The notes under the pieces: model-generated
What the model saw: only the letters and a program-made list of their open reading frames with translations
What the model was told of the DNA's origin: nothing
Database searches by the model: none
Shown here: one piece after another, positions 1-7,457 of the stretch
How positions within the stretch are numbered: the stretch's first letter is position 1
Layout: the number at the start of each line of letters is the position of its first letter
Source: Chloroflexota bacterium
GTDB lineage: Bacteria > Chloroflexota > Limnocylindria > Limnocylindrales > CSP1-4
Direction: 5' to 3'
Assembly: GCA_003169735.1 (NCBI GenBank)
Contig: PNAP01000082.1
Location: 1 to 41,720 of the forward strand
DNA: 41,720 nt
Translations under genes and position numbers: made by a program

Positions 1-134
1 AGCAGCGCGAAGATGCTTCCACGCGCGACATCGAAGTCCACACCCCTGAGCACCTGCAGCTTCCCGTAGGACTTCTGCAATCCATGGACCTGGATGGCCA
101 GGTCCGTCGCCTCCGCGACCCCTGGCCCGGTCAT
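1..134 (-). CDS. ABC transporter ATP-binding protein (N-terminus only)
   Basis: Partial gene; only the first 44 codons lie in the window and the rest runs off the left edge. The start is an ATG at 132-134 on the minus strand. The translation contains the typical opening of a drug-export ABC ATPase: a beta strand with V-H-G-L-Q-K-S-Y-G (the aromatic A-loop tyrosine), then V-L-R-G-V-D-F-D-V and G-S-I-F-A-L. The Walker A motif would follow just outside the window. It lies 27 bp downstream of the EXLDI gene on the same strand, so the two are probably co-transcribed. Daunorubicin-resistance (DrrA) type is my best guess from the opening residues and the neighbour; without the Walker and signature motifs the subfamily is uncertain. 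Confidence 0.75.
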   Translation of the reverse strand, partial: MTGPGVAEATDLAIQVHGLQKSYGKLQVLRGVDFDVARGSIFAL

Positions 135-161
135 CGCCGCGACCCCAGCGGATCCCCGGAC

Positions 162-668
162 TCAGATGTCGAGGTCTTCGACCACCGGCTGTCGGGCCGC
201 TGCTGCGACCAGGTCGTAGAGCTCGGGCGGGAGCTTCTCGCGCAGTGCGTCGACGGTGTCGACGACGTCGAGCGTGGAATCGCCCGTCGACGCGATCCAG
301 CTGAAATCGCCAAGGCCGAACCAGGCACGCCACCCTCCGGGCTTGCCGTCCGCATCGCGGCTGGCCCAGTCAGGCGTCCGCTGGGTGTGGATGACGAACT
401 TGCCGGAGCGGGTCCGATAGACATTGATGACGGTGGTGTTGTTGCCCCACGTCCCGAGCAGGACGCCGGAGAAGCGGACCTTGCGGCCGGCCTTCGGCCC
501 GACCCGAACGGTGATCTCGTCGAAACCTTCGTGACGTCCTTGCTCGACGTCGACGTAACGTCGGAGCGCACTCGAGATCGCTGCCGAGAGATTGCCTCCA
601 GCGAGCTCCTGTGCGCGCTGGTAGAGGGGAAGGTCTCCATCGGAGACATAGATGGTCTTGTTCGGCAC
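162..668 (-). CDS. EXLDI family protein
   Basis: 168 aa ending in E-D-L-D-I, the C-terminal signature that names the EXLDI family (known mostly from Actinobacteria and Chloroflexi, function not established). The first ~45 residues (TIYVSDGDLPLYQRA..., then a helix with NLSAAISSALRRYV) look like a ribbon-helix-helix or coiled DNA-binding segment; this is inference. The middle has W-G-N-N-T-T and YRTRSGKFVIHTQR strands, and a Trp-rich stretch follows. The GTG start at 666-668 is chosen because a TACGAT hexamer ends exactly 6 nt upstream (leaderless arrangement). A near-perfect palindrome lies just upstream. The gene probably forms an operon with the ABC ATPase downstream, so it may regulate or accompany an exporter. 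Confidence 0.8.
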   Translation of the reverse strand: MPNKTIYVSDGDLPLYQRAQELAGGNLSAAISSALRRYVDVEQGRHEGFDEITVRVGPKAGRKVRFSGVLLGTWGNNTTVINVYRTRSGKFVIHTQRTPDWASRDADGKPGGWRAWFGLGDFSWIASTGDSTLDVVDTVDALREKLPPELYDLVAAAARQPVVEDLDI

Positions 669-674
669 CTGGAC

Positions 675-680
675 ATCGTA
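675..680 (-). promoter_or_regulatory. -10 element, leaderless EXLDI promoter
   Basis: TACGAT on the minus strand, separated by exactly 6 nt from the GTG start of the EXLDI gene. The same TANNNT-N6-start arrangement recurs at several other genes here. The expected -35 area (about 698-703) falls at the edge of the palindrome at 701-724, so a bound repressor would block polymerase. Confidence 0.5.
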
Positions 681-700
681 GCTCCCGTTTGCGGTCGTAT

Positions 701-724
701 CTATACGTGGCAGTATACGTATAG
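701..724. promoter_or_regulatory. Palindromic operator upstream of EXLDI gene
   Basis: Inverted repeat CTATACGT-N8-ACGTATAG with perfect 8-bp arms. The right half also contains the 10-bp palindrome TATACGTATA (714-723). It is strikingly AT-rich for this genome. It overlaps the -35 region of the minus-strand EXLDI promoter. Likely binding site of a dimeric repressor, perhaps the EXLDI protein itself; which protein binds is not visible. Confidence 0.55.
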
Positions 725-931
725 CCGCGCCGATATCAAGCCCCCGCTAGCGAGCGGCTTCACCTGCGTGCCCGGGCTGGACATGGCGGCCGCGGCCTAC
801 TGCGTCGAGACGCGCGCCCGTCGCGAATCAGGCCGAACGGCACATGACGGATCCTCCGCCGCGAGCGACGATACCGGGCAACGAATCCCGAGCCCGAGGG
901 TGACGTTGGTTCTTCATGCCGTGAAGAGACC

Positions 932-1423
932 GTGACGCACCGGCACCGAGTCGTCATGGCCGTGGCCGTCGCCGTGTTCCTTGCGCTGGCCCCATCGTTG
1001 CGCATCGATGCGGCGTCGCCCGTCACGCAGAACGCCGCCGATCCGGTCCAGGCTGTCCTGGACGCGGCGCGCTCCCACCTTGGTGCCCCGTACCGATACG
1101 GTGGCACGGGCCCACGATTCGACTGCTCCGGCCTGGTCTTCCGGGTCTTCGAGGAGACCGGTCAGCTGTCCCGCATCGGCGGCCGGCGACGAACGGCCGC
1201 CCAGCTGCTGCGCTACTTCCGCGCTCGCGGTCTGGCCAGCGCCAGTGATGGACGCCCCGGCGACCTGGTCATCTACAACAACGGCACGCACGTCGGCGTT
1301 TACCTCGGCGACGGCGAGGTCATCAGCGCCATCAATGTGGGCGTGCGGAAGCACGGGCTGCATCGACTGACCATCCCATTCACGGTCTTCCTGCACACCC
1401 ACCTGGCGAGGATGGGCACGTGA
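932..1423 (+). CDS. NlpC/P60 family cell-wall hydrolase
   Basis: 163 aa secreted cysteine peptidase that would cleave peptide stems of peptidoglycan (gamma-D-Glu to meso-DAP type bonds are usual for the family). Residues 1-27 form a signal peptide (MAVAVAVFLALA core, cleavage near A27-A28). The catalytic domain starts at ~40: nucleophile Cys65 in D-C-S-G-L, catalytic His120 in G-T-H-V-G-V-Y, with His138 as a possible third polar residue. It is a minimal catalytic domain with no SH3, LysM or choline-binding repeats, so how it attaches to the wall is unclear. The start is GTG at 932; ATG at 956 is an alternative that still leaves a signal peptide. It stands alone between the EXLDI region and the DUF5996 gene. 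Confidence 0.85.
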   Translation: MTHRHRVVMAVAVAVFLALAPSLRIDAASPVTQNAADPVQAVLDAARSHLGAPYRYGGTGPRFDCSGLVFRVFEETGQLSRIGGRRRTAAQLLRYFRARGLASASDGRPGDLVIYNNGTHVGVYLGDGEVISAINVGVRKHGLHRLTIPFTVFLHTHLARMGT

Positions 1424-1473
1424 GAGGCAAGATCGTCATCACCGCCTGAACGGCGTCGCGCGCGAACCGCTCG

Positions 1474-1479
1474 TATGCT
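1474..1479 (+). promoter_or_regulatory. -10 element, leaderless promoter of DUF5996 gene
   Basis: TATGCT followed by exactly 6 nt and the GTG start at 1486. No Shine-Dalgarno sequence is present in between. Part of the recurring TANNNT-N6-start pattern. Confidence 0.45.
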
Positions 1480-1485
1480 GCGCGC

Positions 1486-2508
1486 GTGACGACACTCGGG
1501 GACGATCGGCCGGTCTGGCCGGAGCTTCCGTGGCGTGAATGGGAACCGACCATCTCGACGCTGCGCCTGTGGGTGCAGATCGTCGGCAAGGTCAGGATGG
1601 CTCTCACGCCGCCGCTCAATCACTGGTGGCACGTCCCGCTCTACGTGACCGCGAGCGGCCTGACGACGTCCCCGATCCCGTATGGCCGCCGCCAGTTCCA
1701 GGTCGACTTCGACTTCATCGCGCACAAGCTCACGGTGACGGACACAGAGGGCCAGGCGTTCACGATGCCGCTCGAGCCTCGATCGGTCGCGCGCTTCTAC
1801 GTCGAGTTCATGGCCGGACTCCGAGGCCTGGCCATCGACGTGCAGATCCGGCCCCGGCCGGTCGAGATAGCGGATGCGATCCCCTTCGAGGACGATGAGC
1901 AGCACGCTTCCTACGTGCCGAGCCACGCGTCATCGTTCTGGCACGGCCTGCTCCAGGCGGATCGCGTGATGAAGGCATTCCAGAGCGGCTTCGCCGGCAA
2001 GGTCAGTCCGGTGCAGTTCTTCTGGGGGAGCTTCGATCTGGCCGCCGCCCGCTACTCCGGTCGGCCGGCGCCGCTCCATCCCGGTGGCGCCCCCAACTGT
2101 GGGGCCTGGGTGATGGAAGAGGCGTATTCCCGCGAGGAATCGAGCATCGGCTGGTGGCCGGGCATCGATCCGCCCGGGCCCGCGTTCTATGCCTACACCT
2201 ATCCCGAGCCGGAGGGCTATGCGACCACGCCCGTGCGCCCCGCAGCGGCGTCCTACGACGTGCAGCTCGGCGAATTCGTGCTGCCCTACGACGACGTGCG
2301 ACGTTCTGCCGACCCGAACGCCGTGGCACTCGATTTCTTCGCATCGACGTATCGGGCGGGCGCGGATCTGGCGCAGTGGGACCGGGCGCTGCTGGAACCG
2401 GCCGTGCTTCCAGGCCGTGCGCCGAGACGGGCGTGGACGACGGTGAACGCCGCGGACACGGCCGCCAAGGCGAACCGCATCCATGCCCATCGCGCGAGAC
2501 CGCGGTGA
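1486..2508 (+). CDS. DUF5996 family protein
   Basis: 340 aa. The opening W-P-E-L-P-W-R-E-W, a helix T-L-R-L-W-V-Q-I-V-G-K, then N-H-W-W-H-V-P-L-Y-V and R-R-Q-F-Q-V-D-F-D-F are the features I associate with DUF5996, a bacterial family of unknown function. The middle has S-S-F-W-H-G-L and V-Q-F-F-W-G-S-F-D-L-A; the C-terminal part includes A-L-D-F-F-A-S-T-Y, also usual for the family. There is no signal peptide or membrane segment, so it is probably cytoplasmic. The GTG start at 1486 fits a leaderless transcript. The 3' end lies within a 21-bp tandem duplication. A function cannot be assigned. Confidence 0.75.
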   Translation: MTTLGDDRPVWPELPWREWEPTISTLRLWVQIVGKVRMALTPPLNHWWHVPLYVTASGLTTSPIPYGRRQFQVDFDFIAHKLTVTDTEGQAFTMPLEPRSVARFYVEFMAGLRGLAIDVQIRPRPVEIADAIPFEDDEQHASYVPSHASSFWHGLLQADRVMKAFQSGFAGKVSPVQFFWGSFDLAAARYSGRPAPLHPGGAPNCGAWVMEEAYSREESSIGWWPGIDPPGPAFYAYTYPEPEGYATTPVRPAAASYDVQLGEFVLPYDDVRRSADPNAVALDFFASTYRAGADLAQWDRALLEPAVLPGRAPRRAWTTVNAADTAAKANRIHAHRARPR

Positions 2509-2541
2509 GTGACCGCTGGGCCGCGGTGAGCGACCGCGAGG
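2500..2541. repeat. Two-copy 21-bp tandem duplication
   Basis: CCGCGGTGAGTGACCGCTGGG at 2500-2520 is followed by a near copy at 2521-2541, with most positions identical (CCGCGGTGAG.GACCGC). The first copy contains the stop codon of the DUF5996 gene; the second lies in the short spacer before the MFS gene. Similar ~20-bp duplications occur at other gene junctions in this window. Confidence 0.7.
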
Positions 2542-2554
2542 CCGCCGCCCCGTG

Positions 2555-4051
2555 ATGCGCCTGAGCTTCAGCCGGCCCCACACGGCCGGCGAGACCGACG
2601 ATTCCTATCGCTGGTGGGTGCTGCTCGTCACGAGCATCGGCGCGCTGCTCGCCTCGCTGACGTCGGGCACGCTCGTCATCGCGCTGCCGGACATCCTGCG
2701 CGACCTCCATAGCGACCTCTTCTCGCTGATGTGGATCGTCGTCGGCTACACGCTCGTGGTGACCGTGCTCGTGCTCAACGCCGGCCGCCTCGCCGACATG
2801 TTCGGCCGGGCACGCACCTATACGCTCGGCTTCGCCCTGTTCGCCATCGCCTCGGTGTTCTGCGCGCTGGCGGGGGACGCGACGCAGCTCATCGGCGCGC
2901 GCGTCCTGCAGGGCATCGGCGGCGCGTTCCTGCTGGCCAACTCGGCCGCACTCGTGACCGATGCCTTCCCGCGGCGCGAGTTGGGCCGGGCGCTCGGCAT
3001 CAACGCCATGGTCGTCGGTGCGGGACTCATCCTCGGACCGATCGTGGGCGGCTTGCTGACCAACTACGGGTGGCGGATGGTGTTCTGGTTCAACGTGCCG
3101 CTGGCCGTCATAGGCACCATCGCGTCGTGGCTGCTGCTGGTGGAGCAGGCACGGCCATCGACCAGTCGGTCGCTCGATTGGGTCGGCTCGGCGCTCTACC
3201 TGATCGGCCTGCTGGCGATCATGACCTCGCTCGCCTTCGGCGGCATCTACGGCTGGACGACACCCTGGATCGTGGGCGGCGTGGTCATCTTCCTGGTCGC
3301 CGCGCCGCTCTTCATCTGGGTCGAGCGTCACCAGAGCCAGCCGCTGTTGGACCTGTCCCTGTTCAACGATCGGCTCTTCGCGATGGGCAATCTGACGGGC
3401 CTGCTCAACGGCGTGGCCCGCAATGGCGTGCTCTTCCTGCTCGTCTTCTATCTGCAGGGCGCCAAGGGCGACGACCCCGTCACGGCCGGCATCCTGCTCG
3501 CCCCGCTGGCCGTGGGGCTGCTCGTGCTGTCGCCCATCAGCGGCGCGCTCGCCGATCGGTACGGATCGCGCGAACTCGCGACGCTGGGCATGGTCATCAC
3601 GGCGCTCGGTCTGGCTGGTCTGGTGACCCTCGGCGTGGACACGCCCTACTGGCAGCTCGCGCTGTGGCAACTCATCATCGGTGCAGGTTCGGGGCTGTTC
3701 AACTCCCCGAACACCAGCGCGGTGATGGGCGTCGTGCCGCCGGCCAAGCGCGGGATCGCGGCGGGCACGCGGATGATGCTCACCCAGACCGGGTTCATCG
3801 TCAGCATCGCCCTTGCCATCGGCCTCGTCACGAGCGCCATGGATCCGAGCGTGCTCGTGGCCATCTTTTCGGGCGAGCAGGTCGGCGGCTCGGGCATCGA
3901 TCTCGGGCCGTTCATGTCGGCGCTCCACCTCGCCTTCGCGGCCGGCGTGGTGGCGAGCGTCATCGGTGCCGGCGTCTCCCTGATGCGCGGCGGGCATCGG
4001 TCGTGGGAGGAGCCGTCGGTGATCGCGGATCAGCCGACACCTGCTGGCTGA
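2555..4051 (+). CDS. MFS transporter, DHA2 (EmrB/QacA-like) family
   Basis: 498 aa integral membrane protein with about 14 predicted helices, the usual size and helix count for the 14-TMS drug:H+ antiporter family. The helix-1 region has L-A-S-L-T-S-G-T-L-V-I-A-L-P-D-I and helix 2 M-W-I-V-V-G-Y-T-L. The loop 2-3 motif G-R-L-A-D-M-F-G-R-A-R is the family motif A. R-V-L-Q-G-I-G-G-A is motif B and G-L-I-L-G-P-I-V-G-G is motif C of exporters. Likely exports small amphipathic compounds; the substrate is unknown. An ATG at 2555 is preceded by an in-frame GTG (2552); I prefer the ATG. The 46-bp gap from the upstream gene has no clear promoter. Confidence 0.9.
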   Translation: MRLSFSRPHTAGETDDSYRWWVLLVTSIGALLASLTSGTLVIALPDILRDLHSDLFSLMWIVVGYTLVVTVLVLNAGRLADMFGRARTYTLGFALFAIASVFCALAGDATQLIGARVLQGIGGAFLLANSAALVTDAFPRRELGRALGINAMVVGAGLILGPIVGGLLTNYGWRMVFWFNVPLAVIGTIASWLLLVEQARPSTSRSLDWVGSALYLIGLLAIMTSLAFGGIYGWTTPWIVGGVVIFLVAAPLFIWVERHQSQPLLDLSLFNDRLFAMGNLTGLLNGVARNGVLFLLVFYLQGAKGDDPVTAGILLAPLAVGLLVLSPISGALADRYGSRELATLGMVITALGLAGLVTLGVDTPYWQLALWQLIIGAGSGLFNSPNTSAVMGVVPPAKRGIAAGTRMMLTQTGFIVSIALAIGLVTSAMDPSVLVAIFSGEQVGGSGIDLGPFMSALHLAFAAGVVASVIGAGVSLMRGGHRSWEEPSVIADQPTPAG

Positions 4052-4082
4052 CGCGGGCAGCTACGGCTCGCCCAACTGCGCG

Positions 4083-4088
4083 TAGCAT
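4083..4088 (+). promoter_or_regulatory. -10 element of NfeD-flotillin-TelA operon
   Basis: TAGCAT, 9 nt before the ATG at 4098, with GAAAGG in between that may act as a weak ribosome binding site. Belongs to the N9 variant of the TANNNT promoters seen in this window. Confidence 0.35.
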
Positions 4089-4097
4089 GAAAGGTCC

Positions 4098-4325
4098 ATG
4101 GCACTTGATGTCGTCGGAAAACTCGGCCGCGTGACGGCGGCCATCACTCCCGGTCATCTCGGTGAGGTGCTCATCGAGGTTCGTCAGGGGACGGAGCGGT
4201 TCCTGGCTCGGTCGTCCGATGCCGGCGCGACGATCCCCCAGCACGCCCAGGTCATCGTGGTCGGCAGCCTCGGCGGACGGACCGTCGAAGTCGAACCGAC
4301 CGATACGTTGAGGCTCAACTCATGA
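4098..4325 (+). CDS. NfeD-like C-terminal domain protein (short)
   Basis: 75 aa soluble protein consisting only of an OB-fold NfeD C-terminal domain: G-K-L-G-R-V-T-A-A-I-T-P-G-H-L-G-E-V, then strands ending in V-I-V-V-G-S-L-G-G-R-T-V-E-V. In the full family an N-terminal ClpP-like protease and a membrane part come first; here both are absent. Its stop overlaps the flotillin start (ATGA at 4322-4325), so the two are translationally coupled, as expected for the NfeD/flotillin pair in membrane microdomains. Without a membrane segment it presumably reaches the membrane by binding flotillin (inference). Confidence 0.75.
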   Translation: MALDVVGKLGRVTAAITPGHLGEVLIEVRQGTERFLARSSDAGATIPQHAQVIVVGSLGGRTVEVEPTDTLRLNS

Positions 4326-5959
4326 TCGACGTCGCCACGACCGTCCTTGTCATCGCCATCGCGGTCGTCGTTCTCATCGTGGTCGGCATCTTCATCCTGT
4401 TCCGCAAGGCGTGGCGCATCGCCGAGCCGGACGAGGCGCTCATCATCTCGGGCTTCCGCTCGAGCGGCTCATTCGAGGGCCCCAACGGCAACATGGGGTT
4501 CCGCATCGTCACCGGCCGTGGCGCGTTCGTGCTGCCCGGCGTGACCAAGGTCCGCACCCTGTCGCTCGAAGCGCATGAGAGCGAGATCACCGTCCCCTGC
4601 GTCAGCCAGCAGAAGATCCGCCTCGACCTGCGTGGCGTGGTCGTCTACAAGGTCGGCGACGACTACCGCTCCATCGCCAACGCCGCGCGCCGTTTCCTCG
4701 ATCGCCCTGCTGTCGAGCTCGAGTCGAAGGTCCAGAACGTCTTCGTCGGCCACCTTCGCGCCATCGCCGGCTCGATGACCGTCGAGGAGATGATCAGCGA
4801 CCAGGACAAGTTCGCGCAGCAGGTCCGCGACCGTTGCAGCCAGGAGATGGAATCGTTCGGGCTCGTCATCGACAGCTTCCAGATCCAGGCGGCCACCAGC
4901 CCCAGCAACTACATCGAGAACCTGGCCGTGCCGCACCAGGCCGAAGTCGAGCAGCACGCCCGCATCGCGCGCGCCATCGCCGACCGCGAGGCCGTTGCCC
5001 AGGAACAGAGCTCGGCCGCCCAGATCGCCGCTTCGATGCGCGACACGGAGATCAAGAAGGCCGGGTTCCAGGCCGAGATCGACCAGGCCACCCAGTTCGC
5101 GCAGCAGCAGGGCCCATTGGCCGAGGCCAAGGCACGCCAGGCGGTCGTCGGCGAGGAGACGCGCGTCGCCGAGTTGCAGGCACAGCAGAAGGAGCAGCAA
5201 CTCCAGGTCGATGTCCGCAAGCCGGCCGATGCCGAAGCGTATCGGCAGACGACGCTCGCCACGGCCAACCGCGACGCGCGCATCCGCCAGGCCGAAGCCG
5301 AAGCCCAGGAGGTCCGCCTCCACGCCGAGGCGCTCGCGGCCCAGACCAAGGTCCAGGCGCAGGCCGCCGCTGCGGCGTTGACCATGCAGGCCGAAGCCCA
5401 GGCTGGCGCCACGCGGCTCACCGGCCAGGCCGAAGCCGACGCGACGCGTGCCAAGGGCATGGCCGAAGCGGACGCTATCCGCGCCCGCATGGAGGCGGAA
5501 GCGGCCGGCATCGAGCGACGCGCCGCGGCACTCAGCCAGAACCAGGAAGCGGTCATCGCGCAGCAGATCGCTGAGAACCTGCCCGAGATCGTCCGGGCGG
5601 CGGCCTCGTCGTTCGACCATGTCGGCACGTTCACGGTCCTCAACGGGGCCGAGGGCGTAACCGGAGCGCTCGCCCAGGTCATCCAGCAGGCCGGGGCACT
5701 GGCGGGCATGGCTCGCGAATCGTTGATGCCGATGGCCGCAGGAGCCAATGGTCGCGGCGCCGTCCACTCCAACGGAACGAGGCCGGCCGATCCTGTCAAG
5801 ACGGCGACGCCAGTCGGGCCGGATCTCGCCGAAGCCAGGGCGGGACGTGGACGCCGCCACTCCATCGAGGGGACGTCCGCGGCCGGGCAGCCTGCCACGG
5901 CCACCGACCGACCGGCCCCGGCCGCCGAGCCGGCCAGCGATGGCGGCGCATCTGCCTGA
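4322..5959 (+). CDS. Flotillin-like SPFH domain protein
   Basis: 545 aa. Residues 5-28 form an N-terminal membrane segment. The SPFH/band-7 domain spans about 30-210 (G-R-G-A-F-V-L-P-G-V, L-D-L-R-G-V-V-V-Y-K-V and M-T-V-E-E-M-I-S-D). A long Ala/Glu/Gln-rich coiled coil at about 210-410 contains repeated A-E-A motifs such as G-Q-A-E-A-D-A and G-M-A-E-A-D-A-I-R. The C-terminal ~90 residues are low-complexity. Flotillins scaffold ordered membrane domains and organise membrane stress responses. It is the middle gene of a tight operon: 4-nt overlap with the NfeD gene and 20-nt overlap with the TelA-like gene. It is longer than typical FloT/YqiK mainly because of the disordered tail. Confidence 0.9.
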   Translation: MIDVATTVLVIAIAVVVLIVVGIFILFRKAWRIAEPDEALIISGFRSSGSFEGPNGNMGFRIVTGRGAFVLPGVTKVRTLSLEAHESEITVPCVSQQKIRLDLRGVVVYKVGDDYRSIANAARRFLDRPAVELESKVQNVFVGHLRAIAGSMTVEEMISDQDKFAQQVRDRCSQEMESFGLVIDSFQIQAATSPSNYIENLAVPHQAEVEQHARIARAIADREAVAQEQSSAAQIAASMRDTEIKKAGFQAEIDQATQFAQQQGPLAEAKARQAVVGEETRVAELQAQQKEQQLQVDVRKPADAEAYRQTTLATANRDARIRQAEAEAQEVRLHAEALAAQTKVQAQAAAAALTMQAEAQAGATRLTGQAEADATRAKGMAEADAIRARMEAEAAGIERRAAALSQNQEAVIAQQIAENLPEIVRAAASSFDHVGTFTVLNGAEGVTGALAQVIQQAGALAGMARESLMPMAAGANGRGAVHSNGTRPADPVKTATPVGPDLAEARAGRGRRHSIEGTSAAGQPATATDRPAPAAEPASDGGASA

Positions 5960-6872
5960 GGCTGATCCAGAGACGCTCGCCGCCGGCGTCTCGGTCGACG
6001 TCACGCCCGACGTCGCGGCGCGAGTCGAAGCGGTCGCGGCGCCGTTCGTCGAACGGCTGATTGCCGCGCCCGTCGGATCAGCTGCGTTCCGGCGTGCCGT
6101 GACCGCCATCGACGGCCTCGGCGATCGCGAGATCCGCGCCACGACCGAGATCGCCCGTAACTTTCAGGAGCGCCCGGCGCGCGCACTCAAGGGGCTGCTG
6201 GGCGAGGGTGCGCCGCTCAGCCGCAACCTGGCCAGGTTGCGCAAGGCCGTCGAGACGCTGGCACGCGCGCCGAGCGAGATGGACCGTGCCGAGGGGCTCG
6301 TCCGTCAGGTCGTCGAGGCGCTCGATGGCAACCGCCAGACGCTGGAGGAAGACAACGCCGCGATCGCCCAGCAGGAAGTGGCGCTGTGGCGGGAGATCCA
6401 GGCGCTGCGGGAATACGCGGTGCTCGCCGCTCGAATCGACCAGCTCCTCGACGAGAGGATCGCGTCGCTCGCGGCGACCGACCCGGCGCACAGCCGGGGC
6501 CTCGCCGATGAGGCCCAGTTCTCTATCCGCCGCCGCCGCCGCGACCTGCTGCTGCAGCTCGCTGTCGCGACGCAGGGTTACGCGGCGCTGCGGGTCATCG
6601 AGCAGGACAACCTGGAGGTGATCTGGGCCATCCGCGCGGCGACGACCACGACCGCGACTGCACTGCGCGCCGCCATGCTGGTGCGCGGCGCGATGGCCGA
6701 CTCGACGCTGGCTGGCAAGGCGGACCTGGCTGGGTGGAAGCGCGCCTGGAGCGATGTCCTTGGCGCGGTCGACCAGGTCGACGTTCGCAAGCGCAGGACG
6801 CTCGAGGAGATGGCGAAACCGGCTCTTGCGGAGCGATCACCACGGAGGGTCGGACCGCCACAGCGGTCATGA
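5940..6872 (+). CDS. Toxic anion resistance protein, TelA/KlaA family
   Basis: 310 aa, mostly helical and soluble. The helical core includes A-T-T-E-I-A-R-N-F-Q-E-R-P, L-A-R-L-R-K-A-V-E-T-L, R-Q-T-L-E-E-D-N-A-A-I, the I-R-R-R-R-R-D-L-L-L-Q-L-A-V-A-T-Q-G-Y-A-A-L stretch and R-A-A-T-T-T-T-A-T-A-L-R-A, all usual for TelA. Family members are linked to tellurite and antimicrobial tolerance, often beside membrane-stress genes. I chose the ATG at 5940, inside the flotillin 3' end (20-nt overlap), because family similarity begins soon after it. Coupling to flotillin suggests a shared envelope-stress function; metal specificity cannot be read from the sequence. Confidence 0.85.
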   Translation: MAAHLPEADPETLAAGVSVDVTPDVAARVEAVAAPFVERLIAAPVGSAAFRRAVTAIDGLGDREIRATTEIARNFQERPARALKGLLGEGAPLSRNLARLRKAVETLARAPSEMDRAEGLVRQVVEALDGNRQTLEEDNAAIAQQEVALWREIQALREYAVLAARIDQLLDERIASLAATDPAHSRGLADEAQFSIRRRRRDLLLQLAVATQGYAALRVIEQDNLEVIWAIRAATTTTATALRAAMLVRGAMADSTLAGKADLAGWKRAWSDVLGAVDQVDVRKRRTLEEMAKPALAERSPRRVGPPQRS

Positions 6873-6906
6873 GCCGCGCGAGCCTGCGACCGGCGCGGCA
6901 CGTTTA

Positions 6907-6937
6907 GCGCCCGCGAGGTCATCGGGCGCCACCTCGC
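6907..6937 (+). terminator. Overlapping hairpins downstream of TelA gene
   Basis: Two perfect 7-bp stems share sequence and cannot form together: GCGCCCG (6907-6913) with CGGGCGC (6923-6929), and GCGAGGT (6913-6919) with ACCTCGC (6931-6937). No T-tract follows, so intrinsic termination is uncertain; the position, 35 bp after the TelA stop and before the ArsR operon, fits a terminator. Confidence 0.35.
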
Positions 6938-6986
6938 ACTCCGGAGAGGCCATTCGGCACGCCCGATCGTGACTATCAGCTCATAC

Positions 6987-7013
6987 CATATACATGCTTC
7001 CCGCATATACCTG
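6987..7013. promoter_or_regulatory. Putative ArsR operator/promoter of sulfur operon
   Basis: An AT-rich patch in otherwise GC-rich DNA. It holds the direct repeat CATATACATG (6987-6996) / CATATACCTG (7004-7013), 17 bp apart, and within it an imperfect inverted repeat TACATGC-TTCCC-GCATATA (6991-7009). It lies ~70 bp before the ArsR start. Position and composition fit an autoregulated ArsR/SmtB operator; the exact -10 and -35 are not clear. Confidence 0.4.
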
Positions 7014-7082
7014 TAAGGAGCTGATAAGGGCGTCGGGATACACCCGGGTCCAGCGATCAGATCCCTCTGCAGGGAGTGGGCG

Positions 7083-7457
7083 ATGCAGAACGCGACGCAC
7101 GACATCGACGAGCTCCAGGCCTCGATGCTCCGGTCGCTCGCGAGCGCTCACCGGCTCCGCATCCTCCACCTGCTGGGCGCGAGGCCGCGGGAAGTCAACC
7201 AGGTGGCACGCGAGCTGGGGATGAACCAGGCCGCAGCGTCCCAGCACCTGGGCGCGATGCGTGCGGTGGGCATCGTCGAAGCGGTGCGCGACGGACGCTC
7301 GGTCAGCTATCAGCTCACCGACCCCCAGCTCCTCTCCGCCTGCGAACTCATGCGCGGGGTCCTGGTCCGTCGCCTCTCGAGATTGGGCGACCTGGCCGCC
7401 GCGGCACATGAATCGGGGCCTATCGGCTACCCAACCACGGAGGTACGTCACTCGTGA
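7083..7457 (+). CDS. ArsR/SmtB family transcriptional regulator
   Basis: 124 aa winged-helix repressor and first gene of the sulfur operon. Helix-turn-helix: L-R-S-L-A-S-A-H-R-L-R-I-L, then the recognition helix N-Q-A-A-A-S-Q-H-L-G-A-M-R, then the wing D-G-R-S-V-S-Y-Q-L. The only cysteine is Cys87. Metal-binding motifs such as the ArsR C-x-C-x2-C box are absent, and so is the cysteine pair of persulfide sensors such as SqrR/BigR. The signal it senses is therefore unclear; a one-cysteine redox or sulfane-sulfur switch is possible but unproven. The ATG at 7083 has an AGGGAG ribosome site. Its stop overlaps the next start (GTGA at 7454-7457), so it is co-translated with the genes it probably controls. 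Confidence 0.9.
   Translation: MQNATHDIDELQASMLRSLASAHRLRILHLLGARPREVNQVARELGMNQAAASQHLGAMRAVGIVEAVRDGRSVSYQLTDPQLLSACELMRGVLVRRLSRLGDLAAAAHESGPIGYPTTEVRHS

Noticed and set aside
2003-3997. 664-codon minus-strand open frame over the DUF5996 and MFS genes
   Set aside because: Spans two well-supported genes on the other strand; translation is His/Asp/Glu/Arg-rich with no family similarity.
4469-6142. Long minus-strand open frame over flotillin
   Set aside because: Mirrors the repetitive coiled-coil coding sequence; no start signals.
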